Notes under the pieces: model-generated | What the model was told of the DNA's origin: nothing | The model's input: only the letters and a program-made list of their open reading frames with translations | The model's database searches: none | Program-made: the position numbers and the translations under genes | NCBI GenBank assembly: GCA_007644065.1 | Contig: VJWN01000016.1 | Span: 186,001 to 250,000, forward strand | Reading direction: 5' to 3' | DNA length: 64,000 bases | From: Margaritispora aquatica | Lineage: Eukaryota; Ascomycota; Leotiomycetes; Helotiales; Discinellaceae | Shown here: positions 46,728 to 58,843 of the stretch, in pieces | Layout of the letters: the number at the start of each line of letters is the position of its first letter | How positions within the stretch are numbered: the first letter of the stretch is position 1

Positions 46728-47920
46728 GTTCTGAGCACGGGTTTTTACAGCCAATTTCTTGTTCTGAGAACGACGACTTCTTGAATATAAAAATAATGCC
46801 GTTCTGAGCACAGTTCTTTATGGCCAACGTTTTGTTCCGAGAACCAACACTCGATATTTAATTTTAAAATCAATCACAAGTCAAAATAGATATCCAAAGC
46901 AATCGTAAAGCTACAAACCATGGTTAGTGTCTCTGATCCCAATGACTATACGTCAAGCTTATTCCGAAAGTTCTTGTTCTGAGAATAGGTCTAATATGTA
47001 GAATCTCGTTCCCAGAACCACACATTCAACCCTCTCTACTCTTACTAGCTCTATAGGCATAGATGCACCAAGTATATGAAAAGGCTTTGCAGAGTTTAGT
47101 AAGATATATAAATCACTGTAGGCCCAGCCCATGCGAGGCTTAGTGATCTGGTTCCGAGTACGGTTCCTTAGGCCCAACTCCTGTTCTCGGGACACATCCT
47201 TCACTTCTGTATATCACCAGTACGACTTGTCGTATCAATAATAATAGGACACCCAATCAATAACCAAATCCCCAAGTTTTTTAGTACATCATGCTCTTTT
47301 GTTGATGTATTATTTGGTGATCTAGTTCCAAGTACGGTTCTTTATGCCTAATTCCTGTTCTTGGAACAAGCGCTTCACTTCTTTGTATATTTAGCGGCCT
47401 TTGTTATCTTAAGCATCTGCAAATGCTGAATTCATTTCAAACATCTCAACTTCCTTTGAATTTGTCATAGGCGTTTGGTGACGCTATTTAGTAATCACGT
47501 TCTGGAAACAATTCTCAGCAGCCAAATTCCGGTCCCGAGAACAAAAGCTGGAAGTCTCTATACCCCCACTACCCTCTACTACACCAAGAGAATATAGTTA
47601 TACACAGTCTATTTCAGAGATCTTTACTTACTTAGATCTCTGTAATGGATCGTAGTTATGGATTTGGCCGTCATGTTCCGAGAACGGGTCTCTGCAACCA
47701 ATTTCACGTTCAGGGAACCAACCCATGATATCATCTGATGAAACTACAAGACAAAACACATGAATGTGTATCAAAAGAAGACAAATTTCAGCTATCAATA
47801 CAATATAGCGTAACTCAAACATTCTAGCCTCCTTCACTTCTTTCAGGGGGGCATGGATATGAATGTTGGTTGTCTTGATCTGGGAACGGTTCCCTTGAGC
47901 CAATTTCTTATTCCGAGAAC
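46728..47920 (+). repeat. Right series of eight twin-palindrome boxes, period 174-176 bp
   Basis: First/second palindromes start at 46728/46761, 46801/46833, 46976/47008, 47151/47183, 47325/47357, 47499/47532, 47675/47708 and 47877/47910. Apart from the first step (73) and last (202), steps are 175, 175, 174, 174 and 176 bp. Palindromes within a box are 32-33 bp apart in all eight. The centre keeps GGTTCYTTA..CCAATTYCT. Spacers are diverged. Confidence 0.92.
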
Positions 47921-50900
47921 CAAGTCTTCATGTCTCTGATGCATTCCAAAAACAAATACTTGAATGTGTACCAGCAGATCAAAGATTGTATCTAGACTCT
48001 TCTCGACGCATTTATGTCTGATTTCGCCTTAGAACCATGCGCTATGCATCCATTTCTATATTCGACTCTCCAACTGCTTTCCCCCTCTTTTCACCGCCAG
48101 GAATATCCCACTACACGTCACCTCGACGTCTTTCCCGCGCCAGTTAAACTCCGAGTTACTACAGCCGAGACAGCTCACCGGTATTTCTCCAGATGGTCGG
48201 AGTAACTTAGGCACATAGCTCATAGATGTCAGCTTCGAGCAAGACATGCAGATCTCGCTTAATGGGCATAGAGTCAATGTCTCGAGATGAGAAAACGATT
48301 CTTCTGGACTCCCCTCAGCTACTCTGATCGGCAATAAATCTGCGCTGTTGATATAAGCGCTCTACGGCTGAAAGGGGGTCATAAAATCGCCGAGAATAGG
48401 AACGGACTTCTGTGTTAAAGCTGCAAAGTTGAGTTTTGAAACATCTGACTACACCACTTGATCATCAGACCAGCGATGGGTGCTTTCACCTGTAGATACT
48501 ACTAAAAAAAAGCTCTGATCGAAGCCTTGAGAGGTCTAGAACCATTGACCGATTATTAGATCTACGTGCTGTTTCAAAAAGTTTGCCCACCCTCACTCAG
48601 CTCTTGAATTACAGACCCCCTATGTATTCGAGCAAGCGAGAAACTCACGCAGACATTGAAGCCGCGGAGATTGCCTCGGCATTGTTTTCCGGCTATCTAA
48701 GAGCGCTGCCTGGTATCCATCACTGTCTAACTAAGCCCACCATTCCGCCCCTCATCGTGTTGCAACTGCGGGCAGTGCATTTGTGATCCCGAAGAAAAAT
48801 CATGGTAGCTCAGCTTGGATAGAATGAGTAGAGTTTCATCTCCAAACCTCAGCATTAGGTAGGCTTAATTAACCAATTGCAGGGAATGGGAAGGAAAAGG
48901 AAAGGGACAAGAGATGGAGGAAAGACTAAGCCGTAGATGGAATGGTGGTGCCTCCTCTCATCAGACACTGATTTTGGAGAGACTATATGGCACAAGTGAA
49001 ATTCAAGAACAGAGCTTACTCTTTTTCAAATGTCATGCCCCCGTGTTCAATGTGTCATCACTTCCAACAAGAGATATAAACTACGCGAGACCTAGACTAA
49101 GCAACTTGGAACCTCGAGCTCACGAGTTGTGCTTTGTCGGACTAGACATGAAAATCAACACACTTGAGATTATGACTTGGTGGGGAAGGAAACGCTCCAC
49201 TCCTCACAACAAATGTCCTGCTGAGACTTCTGATACTCCGGAATTTAGCCACCCGTGATATGGCTGAACTGCCTCGCTTTCACTTGCTGCAAGTACTGTT
49301 ATGCAGTGACATTTATACTTTCTTTATGGCTGCTTGGCAGTTAAGCCACCCATGAAGGAGGTTCGGTAATCTATCTTGTGCGATGCGGAAACCAAGATGA
49401 AAAACATCACGCACTACCACCGGTGCCGAAGCATCAAAAATACCATGTTGACAACGTTTAGTAATCAGCTTATTTTCTGCTCCTCGGGATTTCTGTCACT
49501 TTCTGTTCAAAGTATATCAACGCCACAATGTATTCGAGGCTGCAGTTCGGCAAATCAGAATTTGCACATTTGTGTCATATGTTCGAGATGATCCGTACCC
49601 AGGATTGATGGAGAAGCGTGCTGTCTCAAAACGGAGATAACTCTCGCTTAGAGTGACCATTTGCGGAACCATGTTGACATTGTGGAAGTGCACAGTCGTT
49701 TTATAGACAAGTTTTCAAAAATTGTCTGATTCTTGATCGCGAGACCATTGAATCGAATTGTTCTACAACATGCTGATCTTGTCTTGATTGCTGCTCAAGA
49801 CATCCGATGGAAATCTCTTCGACCTCGAATCACCCGCCCCTCCACCCCACATTCACGCCTACCAACCAAGCTGGCAGGAGCAAACACGGCAATCAAAGGT
49901 GTCATCTCCGATCTTGAAAGAAGTCTTTCGGAGCCAATGAGATCCAACCCGCATAAATAAGGATCAGATCGATAGCAGCTGAAGCTTAGATGACTTGTCA
50001 TTCGAGAGATCTGCTGAGGTGCATAATAAAGATATCGTTTAAGGTAGATAATAAGCGACTGCATAGTAGCGGCAACTTCCAGTTTGAAACTCGGGATATC
50101 ATTTACTTGCTAACAAAGCTGGAGCACCAGCCAGCCATGCTCTCGGTACCTTTTCATGTTGTGTAACCAAGAAAGAGTCCAAAGTGCCGTGTTCTAGAAC
50201 CTCCAGCCTCAAAGCGGTTAAAAAGCAAGCAAGAAAGGTGGAAACCGCAATTTGTTATCTTGGAGACTAAAAGAGAAATGATATGTTAATAGCCCGGGAC
50301 TATGACCTAAAGAGGTAAGGTGTATTTGCTTTTTAGATCTGAATCTTAAAGACCAAGCCCAACGCTTTTAAACGTCGATCAGAGTATAACATAGAAGGTG
50401 CGAAACAGAGATGTAAATCGACAACGGGCTGATCTCTATTCTCGGTCGAACACGAGGTACGAGCTGCGAACTTGGCCCGAGTGGAATGGATCTGAATGGT
50501 CCTACTGCCGCAAATTTGACTGAAAATCATTATGGTTGCGAGAGTTAGACTGCGAGAAAGCGGACCTTGGCAACCATTCTCCACGTGTTTGAGGCCTATA
50601 ATATCAAACTAACCCCCACAATCTTTTTTATGGCTGAGTCCAGGATCGAGAAGTTGATTCGGGTGTGAAAATGCTCAGACAACCGCGCCACCAATCATTT
50701 CTTCTGTCGGATGGTGCTCCGATATCAGATTTGTATCCACGTCTCCCGCTGCCGGCCAAGAGGTCATCAGATAGACCGCTTCCTCCAAACTAGCGTGCTT
50801 TGATCTAAACACCCATCGGAGCAATCTCAACTACGCTATGCATGCGCAACATTGGGCATTCTGCGGCTAGGGCGTTGGAAGAACATGATGCTGACGAGAC

Positions 50901-53652
50901 GGCCGCGATTCGTGAATCGAGATCACGGCAGAGAGACAACAACCTGGTACAGGGATTCTGCATAACTGTACACCTGATGGTTGCCAAAAGAAATGCGCTT
51001 GGATCGGTGGCGCCAAGATGGACCCCAGTGCATTGTCGAGTACCAGATCTTCGGATTCGGGGTCTCAACATTGTAAATAGGAAAGAAAGTCTTTGAAATA
51101 GAATCAAAATCATCTTGTGATTCATGTTGATCCATTTTTAATCTTTTTGTAGATGGTCTCGATTCTTCGCAGAATAGAATATTTTGACCCCGCCTCCTAT
51201 CCTATACGCATCAGGAGAGGATCTGTTGGAAGTTTTGTTAACGCATGCACTTGCCAGTCAAAGTGAGCGGGCAGTATGTAAACATTTCCACTGACCGTAT
51301 GTGACTGGATTTGATCACGGCTTAGCACAGCTAACTTGTGAATTGTAAAAGCTAGATCGATTGAGGACATCAAGATGTGTTATGTGTTGAGTATGCCGCT
51401 AGCCGCAGAATACCTTGGAGGACATAGGTAGATGGATATTCGGAAGGTTTGACGGCTAAAGACATGTCGTTCACCGCAACATCACGGTGCGTGAATGTAT
51501 TAAATCCACTGCGGGCAGACGGCATGGTAACGTGTATCGGTGATATTCTTGCGAGAGAGACAAAGCGGTATCGGCGTGTTATTATGGCTTTGATGGTGGA
51601 TCCCGGCGATTGTATAGCGCTGTGATCAAGCAATATGGCCCTTGCGTTGCGAGACACCGAGTCCTGCTTTCATACACCCCATCGCTTCAAGGCTAGACAA
51701 CACCCTTTAATTGTGAATTCTGTGTCGCACTGAGAGCCAATGCATCCTTGAACATAGAATCTAGGGTGAAATGCGGCCAGGAATAGTGAATTCCGTTGTT
51801 GTATCCCATTTAATCATCTTAGCGTAATGATCGACAGTACTGAGAATCTGGCGCACCAGTCCCACTATTTCCGACTCTGTGGTTTCGTGGCTGGCACTTT
51901 GTGTGATACACTGTACAACAAAGTATATTCAATTGTCTTGAATTTCCTTAGTTAAGTCTCCCTGCGTCCCTCAGCATGGGAATCATTCTCCGTTGCCGGA
52001 AACTATGAGAAAAGGAATCATTTGAGAAATGGATACCCTTCCCAATTACAAGAGCATTCATAAGTGCTCCCGAGATTATGGGTCTAGACCTAGTCTCGAT
52101 GACATTGTTACAGCCGCTCTTAGTGCCAGGCACCACGCATGACGGCATTTGAGCTTTTCTAGGGCGAAGGTCTTCTTCATGTGCATCGGGAAGACGGTAG
52201 GACGACGGCATCTAAATAGCACCATTTGTAGGATATCTGACGTCTGATGTACCATTACAGTACATTAGTAAAATTTTAGGGATGCATCCTTGTATTTGCA
52301 AAGAATGAGGCCACATTGACAACTTTGCAATGCGAGAGATGATCACTCGTGTGCTCGAAAACAGCGAAGAAAATACAAAACAAAGATGGTAAACAAGTGA
52401 TATGGCTTTCCCACATGTGATAGAGACACAAAACCCATTCTCTTCAGCTAACGGAGGATTAACTTTACCATCCGTGCTTTCGATCGCCTTGTCAATTGTT
52501 TAAGACAAGGGCCCACATTAGTTGACGCAGATCGAGGCTGCGATAAGATGTTGTACTGTATTAAAAAAAAAAAAAGACAATGCTCGAGCTATACAGCTAA
52601 TCCATGCTGAGTTACAGGATTATTGTTCTAGTAAGCAGCCGATCCCAAGGAAAACGAAAGCTGAAATATAATCCAGGGCAAGGAAATGTGTGATCCCTGT
52701 AAGCAAATTATAATGCGTGCAAAGGTAAGCATTCTTTGCGGTAGGCTGCTTTGCAATATGGAAAAAAGTAATATAGGTCCACTTAATATGTCTCTCCACC
52801 GGGAATTCTTTCCGAGCAATGACATTGTTCCCTTGCCAGTGTATGAAATAGAAAAGTTGAGGTGTTTTCAAGCACAAGAACATAATATTGAAGCTAGGGA
52901 ATGACGTTCTTGTCTTAGACATCTTGAGCTCAGGGCTATTCTTCAGCAGACCTACAAGTCTGTGCAGGTATTCGCTGCCGAAAGATGATTCTTTGAGAAT
53001 TGAAATGTGACAGATCACCCTGTCGGAAAGCATAAGCTAAATCATCGATTTCTTGCCTCAAATCCGCACTAAGGACCGAGAAAGGAATATCTGCAATATT
53101 CGAATCGAACTAATTCTTTTCGATGTTTTCGGGTATGTGCATTGTTGATTCCGGACCTATGAGGAGCAGCGCAGAGAAATTCACCAACTTGCATGTGGAT
53201 CAATGAAACCTCAAGGGCCTTCAAATGCTGATCGTTCTGCTCATTCATTCGTTTCGTCGCTTATTGAGAGACGCGGTCCATCCAGTTCTAATATCCGCCA
53301 TAACAAAGGCTACTTGCTTGCAGGACGGGTAATGCAATAAATTATCTTTTCAGCGTTCACCGAATTTGTGATTGAGGTGCGTGGTCCAAAAAGAGAGCAT
53401 TTCATTGGTTGTTTCCCAAACAGGTTGATGTCTTGTCGTATCCCGCAAAGTTGAAGGTACAACGTGAATAACTTGGAGAATAGTATATAACAACGAGAAT
53501 CCGACTCAGCTCGTTCTAGTTATCACATTAGCATTGCATCTTCTCTCGCACACAACAGCTAAACAACATACCAAGCCAACATCCAAACTCTTCATCACCA
53601 AATCCAAACACCAACTCAAATTTCAATCAATTTCACCATCACCACTGTCAAA
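47921..53652. other. 5.7-kb gene-poor stretch right of the repeat domain
   Basis: Many short frames with no recognisable family. The longest are minus 52620-53033 (137 codons) and plus 48914-49258 (114 codons); neither has splice partners or motifs that support a gene. An A14 run is at 52,562-52,575. It may contain very old transposon remains, but I recognise none. The last 200 bp contain the promoter of the next small gene. Confidence 0.5.
53484..53490 (+). promoter_or_regulatory. TATA box of the 62-aa cysteine protein gene
   Basis: TATATAA lies about 165 bp upstream of ATG 53653 and is followed by a long CA-rich, G-poor leader (53,540-53,650) typical of strongly expressed fungal mRNAs. Confidence 0.55.
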
Positions 53653-53889
53653 ATGTGTCAATCCAACTCTTGCAAGGCTGCTAAATCATTAGTGAACCAC
53701 AACACCACTCTCCCCAATTTGACTCTCGCAGTAACGACTGTTCCGGTATGAAAATCTTTCAGATATCGTGAATGGAGAATGCTGACATTAAAGATGACCG
53801 GTGTCAGATGTCCTACCTGTGCTGGCAATGGATCCGAAATCTGGGTCATCCCTGGCCGAGCTTGTTCAATTTGTGGCACTCACTGTTAG
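53653..53889 (+). CDS. Small cysteine-rich protein (62 aa) with two CxxC pairs
   Basis: Two exons (53653-53745 and 53794-53889) join in phase 0 across a 48-nt intron (gtatga...attaaag). The C-terminal half reads CPTCAGNG (C37, C40) and CSICGTHC (C55, C58, C62), a CX2CXGXG...CX2CG pattern like one zinc-binding unit of DnaJ-type or other small zinc ribbons. The first 31 residues contain two more cysteines (C2, C7) and an N/T/L-rich stretch. No signal peptide or membrane segment is visible, so it is probably intracellular. The TATA box and CA-rich leader suggest good expression. I do not recognise a named family. It might bind zinc as a small adaptor or storage protein, but this is inference. 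Confidence 0.65.
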
Positions 53890-55798
53890 ATTGTGAGTTT
53901 CTTTCTTTCAGCCTTGCTGAGCCATTTTAACATGAATTTGATAGAGGTCTTGAAATTTGGTTGAGGGAGCATTTTTGGAGTTCGGATTTTCATATTCGGT
54001 TGACGAGACATGAAGTGAGGGCATTTGGAAGGTGTTGAAGCATTTATCAGGGCATGGAGTTCAGAATGCAATACACTATATAAGATGTATGGAGAAAAGT
54101 TTGAGTGGGAATATCTGTTGTTAGATGTTAGACAAATCAAGAACGTTTGGATGATTCGACATTACTTTTCTTTTCAATTGGTTCTTTGTTACCATATGAG
54201 TTCTCCTCCTCAACCCATCATGTGCCTCATCTGTGGATTGAAGCTATTTGGAACATTTTGCCATGAATTGGCAATTGTTCGGTGCAACACGTAGTACAAT
54301 GGGGATGTAGTCGCCAAAATTAACTCTGTAGAGTTTGGTGCATATATTCTTGTGCTACTGCGACCGTGGCTTGTGGGAAGTCATTTTTGAACCAGATGGT
54401 CGTAAGAATAAATGTCATGCAAATGCGTGTGACTGTGGATAATCCAACAGACTTGACAGGGCAAGTGGTCAAGTATATATACATGGTGAGTCTTTTTGCA
54501 TGAAAGAATCGATTCGGCTGTATGTGAGCCCTTTTGGACACTGTGTCTTACTAGGTGACCTAATACTGTGATGAGGACGTCGAAAGAACCTAAACCGTCC
54601 AGTGGCGTCCAGTGATCGATCTCTTGTGACGAAAATAAGGTATATCTCTCGCATTGTAGCGGACAGAAAACCGTGTGCGGTAGCACAATATTCATACAGC
54701 AAGGGGAAGGATGACTTCAAAGCTGACAGCTCACTTCCCTATCTTATCGTGCTGGGGAGTTTGTCATCAAATTTTCGGTAAGGCATCGGAGGCAGTCTCC
54801 GCTGATTTTCGCCATTCTCATTGGCTGACGCTGACAACTTCTGTCACCCGATGGATGATTTTGTCGATTGAGGAGAAGAACCAGCGAAAATGCGTGTTGT
54901 TGGGAATGAGCATTTGTTGGGAGTGAGCATAGCAAGATCATCCAAGTACCCAGTACATTCAGGACTTTGAACCTGAATCACAGCGTGATCATATTGACCT
55001 GTGGACTATAGGTACGAAAACGTGGGTTATGGTCTTGAATTCGATGCCAATGCGTCTTCTTTTTTGGTGCCATTTGGTCGTGGAGAGGAGAAGTTCGTAA
55101 GCTGTTTGAGGAACAATGGGAAGAAGTATGAGAGAAGAAGCACTATATTAGTCGACAGGATAAAATCTGATGTAGAGTTGTACGAAATCAATTGTTGATT
55201 GATCACTCGATAGCTTTCAAAGAGGAGAGTAATTTGGTATTTGGCTATTTACGAATTACCTTTACCCGAATCGCGATTGGACGGGACGGGATTATTCTTC
55301 CGAGTCACATGACATGGACAGCCGATGTCACGGGTATGATATCACGTTGCAGGGTTTATTTGCCTTGTGCTTACTTTATTACCGAAATCGTTCCAGTTCC
55401 ATCGGTGATAATTTTATAGCTTACTAAGGCCGCTTCAGTCGTCCGCATTGTTCAAACCGAGCTACATGCGGCCATTTCAACCTGCTCGGCCGCATCTGCA
55501 ATGAACCATCGGCTTTAATGGATGGACTTAACAATCGAGTGAGCTATGATTCTAATCATTTGTGTTCATTATCACCGCAAGGACATTCATATCCTTGGGT
55601 AGCCAGAAACCATCTCCAATCTGATTGATCCACTGGACCATTTTTCAACTTCAATTGGTTCGCTTATATGATCATCAGGTAACTCTAAGAGCTCCATAGG
55701 AGATATAAAGACGGTCTCAACCGCTCCGATTGAAATCTATCTCCAGTATCATATCCTAGCATTCATCTTAACTCTACATAATCCCTCACTCAAACATT
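53890..55798. other. Intergenic, no gene seen
   Basis: 1.9 kb of AT-rich sequence with frames under 110 codons and no motif. The last 150 bp should be the promoter and leader of the SDR gene. Confidence 0.55.
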
Positions 55799-56719
55799 AT
55801 GGCGTCATACCTCATCACTGGCTCCTCGCGCGGAATCGGTCTCACTCTAGCTACACAGCTTGCTGCCCTTCCTACCTCGCAAGTCGGAATTATTTTCGCT
55901 ACCTCGCGTTCGGAATCAGATGCACTTAAGGCTCTTATTACAAAGTATCCAGGAAGAGTAGTCTTTGTCCCTCTAGAGACTACATCCGAAGCCAGTGTCG
56001 CTTCGGCTGCTAGAGAGGTAGAGATTAAGCTTGAGGGCAAAGGATTAGATGTTCTGATCAACAATGCTGGTGTTATGGCTTGGTCGTCCACTGGTGGAAT
56101 TACTACGATGCAGGTTCACCTTCATTGACATTGTAACCAGGCTAACGGTATTCAGGCCAGACCTTATGAACCACTTGAATGTCAATGTTGTTGGTGTTCA
56201 GATTGTCACTGCAGGTTTCATGCCACTTCTTGAGAAGGGAAACTTGAAAAGGATTGCAAACATGTAAGCTTGTTCGACCCGGATGGTGGCCATGCCACTG
56301 ACTTCTCAGCTCCACCAACTTAGGTTCCATCACCAACGCCCGTGGCTACAAGCCTCATGGATGTCACGCCTACACTATCTCAAAGGCCGCACTCAACATG
56401 TTAACTGTTCAATACGCACTCGACTATGAGAAAGCTGGGTTCACAATCTTTGCAATTTCACCTGGTGTATGTTCAACTCCCATATCCCCATAATTTATGG
56501 TCAAGTATCTCAAGCTGAGACGATACTCAACAGTGGCTGAAGACCGACCTCGGTGGGGCACACGCAGATCTTGACGTTGAAGTTGGTACTAAAGCCACTC
56601 TCGAGAAGATCTTCTCAGCTAGCAAGGAGCAGAATGGTAAGCATCTCAACGTTCACGTTCCAGGATACGAGAAGAGAGATGGTCCCAACCAATATGATGG
56701 TCTTGATTTGCCGTGGTAG
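55799..56719 (+). CDS. Short-chain dehydrogenase/reductase (SDR), with a probable GC-AG intron
   Basis: Four exons (55799-56109, 56156-56263, 56310-56466, 56534-56719) give 253 aa. The Rossmann fold cofactor motif is ITGSSRGIG (6-14), with NNAG at 88-91, the STNLGSI strand (141-147) and the catalytic YTISK (Y161, K165). These are the classical SDR marks for an NAD(P)-dependent oxidoreductase, similar to the C-factor/sniffer-like branch. The C-terminus ends DGLDLPW. Intron 1 only keeps the frame if it starts with GC (AT|gcaggt, 56110) and ends at ttcag (56155). The GT four bases later gives a frameshift. Introns 1 and 2 are both 46 nt. The substrate is not predictable. No operon-like neighbours. 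Confidence 0.88.
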
Positions 56720-58051
56720 ATGGACGATAGGGTAGAGCCGGATTGAGTGTGACCTCGGCAATCAATCAAAAGAATTTAAAGAATCATCTGAGAGTCACTG
56801 GATGAGCCATTAGTTTTTACTTCGTAGGAATGGACGAACTTGTCTTGGTTATGTGGTAATTTAAACGATGTCGCATAAGTTAAGCTCATCACATACATCA
56901 CCACATACATGTGACCATGCCAGCACTTCCAAGTTTTCATACAGCAGCGAGAACGAACCATCTTTATTTTCAATCATCTGAAGAAACAAAATAAACCCAT
57001 GGTCTTCAACTTCATCGTTCTTTTTGTGATTCGAGTCCTCCTGAAGAATTATTGTGCCGGTGTTCTGCCGGGTTTTCAGGGGCTCGCTAAAAGGCGGGCT
57101 CCTGATGGTAGTAAGGTTGCCCAAAGGCCCAGCACCTCCTGCCACATCTTTCAATTTATTATGACTATCCGACGCGTTTATTTGAGCTTGCAGCTGTAAT
57201 AAATTTACCTGTGCTCCGTGTTGTTGGAAATCCCAAGGACGAAGAGTAGAAATCTCGCTAGCCCCGCCTCACTAATAGTAAGAGTATCATCCGAATAATT
57301 ATTTCGCAAGAAGATGGATCAAAACTCGACAGCTCGATTACCCATTTTCACCTACTCATGATGGGTTTACTGATATCAAATATTAATAACTTTTGTTTGC
57401 TAACGAGCAATTACGAACCCTAATACCTGATACAACTTGCCCTTTCTTCTTGCCGTCACCTCGGAACGCGATCCATCGATCCTAACCGTCTGCTACTAAA
57501 GCCGCTCAAGATTTATAACATTTCATGTCAATTTAGTTTTTGTGCAAGTTTATTGGCACATCATGCGCCTCTTCGCCTTTGACAAGTCGTCTCAACCTTT
57601 CAACTGACATTGCTCGTCGATTGTGGTCCTAAGCGAACACATTCATGCCCCAAATCTCGCTCCTACCCAAAGCTGATCGAGTCCAGCATCGTAACAGGAG
57701 GCATCTCGGCGTTACTCAGCAATCTTTGGTGGTTCTTTGCTAGATCGTCTGCGTTGTCAATAACCGCTCGTCCATTGTTGTGCATTGCAGATCTATACTT
57801 TCACACCACCAACGGATGAATGTTCGCTTAAGTTTATCATCAACGTCGAGGCTCAACAATCAATTTCAATTCTTTGCCAGACCACACAGAACGCAGAACA
57901 ACTGTGCTTCGCAGTTATACCTATCTTCCATACACGTAACTAAAGCAAGCCGTTCCAGACACCAGTCAAACTCGACACATCTCCGCCAAGTCACAAACAT
58001 ACTCAAACACTACCACATCAGATCATATCACAACAAAACAAACAAACCAAA
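56720..58051. other. Intergenic, no gene seen
   Basis: 1.3 kb. Frames here are short. The last 250 bp are CA-rich and G-poor, as expected for the leader of the downstream gene. Confidence 0.55.
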
Positions 58052-58819
58052 ATGACAGAATCGACCTTCTCCTCTTCCTCTTTCCCCAAAGTTCCTCTTC
58101 CAACCCTATCCACCCTCCGCAACATCGTCACACACGCCCCCGAGCCCCTTCGACCGCTCGCGCGCCGTCTCCTGAACACACTCAACCCCATTCAGGGCAT
58201 CCAAGACGATGATTACTGCACATACACGCCGTGCAAAGCAGGGGAATACAGCGATGAGGAAGAGTTGAGCATGTCTGTTGAGAGCTTGCTAAGCGAGAAT
58301 GAGGGACTGGAGGTCGAAGGAGAGGAGGGCTGGGTTGATATTCAACTGGAGGACTGGGAGAACGATATGGATTTTGATGGGCGAAAGAGGCCAGATGGTC
58401 GAAAATCAGTGGAGAATGAGGAAGATATGAAGATCAGGGAGCAGAAGCAAGAAGCCGAGGCAGTCAGAAGATGGAAAGAAGCTGTAAGAAGGGAGAGATA
58501 TTCAACAATTCCCCAGCGCATCGCAAACCCGAAGACCAAGATTCTTAGTATGAACTCTCGAGAGCAGCACTGCACCACTCGAGTACAAAGCCACCCATCG
58601 CAAGCACGCACTCAAGAGCAGACACATAGCCACACAGAGCCTCAGACCATAGCCTCTCGGGCCCTCCTTCTAGGCCATGTACTACACAATCCTGTGGCAC
58701 GTCCACGCAAGTTCTCCGATTGCCGTGTCACCAGACCCTCAGTAGCTTCTCCTCAAAGCACACAACAGCGCCAAGACATAGCCGAGCCTTCCACCTCAGC
58801 ACCTGGCAACGGAGTATAA
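58052..58819 (+). CDS. Hypothetical acidic protein
   Basis: Single open frame of 255 aa starting at an ATG in good context (AAAATGA) after a CA-rich leader. I do not recognise a family. The N-terminus is Ser/Pro-rich and includes PEPLRPLARRLLNTLNPIQG. The middle (about 65-125) is strongly acidic (YSDEEELSMSVESLLSENEG). A charged helix follows (REQKQEAEAVRRWKEAVRRE). The C-terminus is Q/S/T/H-rich and looks disordered. A second open stretch at 58844-59086 (about 80 codons) follows and may be a further exon, since gtataa (58814) and cttgcag (58913) flank an intron-sized gap, but that join is out of frame. The 3' end is therefore uncertain. Confidence 0.55.
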   Translation: MTESTFSSSSFPKVPLPTLSTLRNIVTHAPEPLRPLARRLLNTLNPIQGIQDDDYCTYTPCKAGEYSDEEELSMSVESLLSENEGLEVEGEEGWVDIQLEDWENDMDFDGRKRPDGRKSVENEEDMKIREQKQEAEAVRRWKEAVRRERYSTIPQRIANPKTKILSMNSREQHCTTRVQSHPSQARTQEQTHSHTEPQTIASRALLLGHVLHNPVARPRKFSDCRVTRPSVASPQSTQQRQDIAEPSTSAPGNGV

Positions 58820-58843
58820 ATTGAGGAGGGAGAGGAGAGGTGT

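Larger units (their letters stand above)
42117..47920. repeat. 5.8-kb repeat domain built on the palindrome GTTCYSRGAAC
   Basis: The whole interval is studded with an 11-bp imperfect palindrome, forms GTTCTCGGAAC, GTTCCGAGAAC and GTTCTGAGAAC, or its half site GAGAAC/GGGAAC. Three parts can be told apart: a left flank (42,117-43,460) and a right flank (46,728-47,920) with widely spaced twin palindromes, and a dense core (about 43,600-46,700). No protein-coding gene, transposon terminus or tRNA is seen inside. Frames that stay open do so because the repeat unit lacks stops in that frame. The same strand orientation is used on both flanks. Confidence 0.93.

Noticed and set aside
42117..47920. 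CRISPR-like appearance of regularly spaced palindromes
   Set aside because: The host is a eukaryote, the repeated box itself varies, spacers are ~130 bp and diverged copies of each other in part, and there are no cas genes.
42117..47920. Heat-shock elements
   Set aside because: The palindrome is TTC-N3-GAA; HSF sites need TTC-N2-GAA in contiguous 5-bp units, so spacing is wrong.
52620..53033. 137-codon minus-strand frame
   Set aside because: No recognised motif, no introns, in an AT-rich gene-free stretch; kept only as a remark in the interval description.
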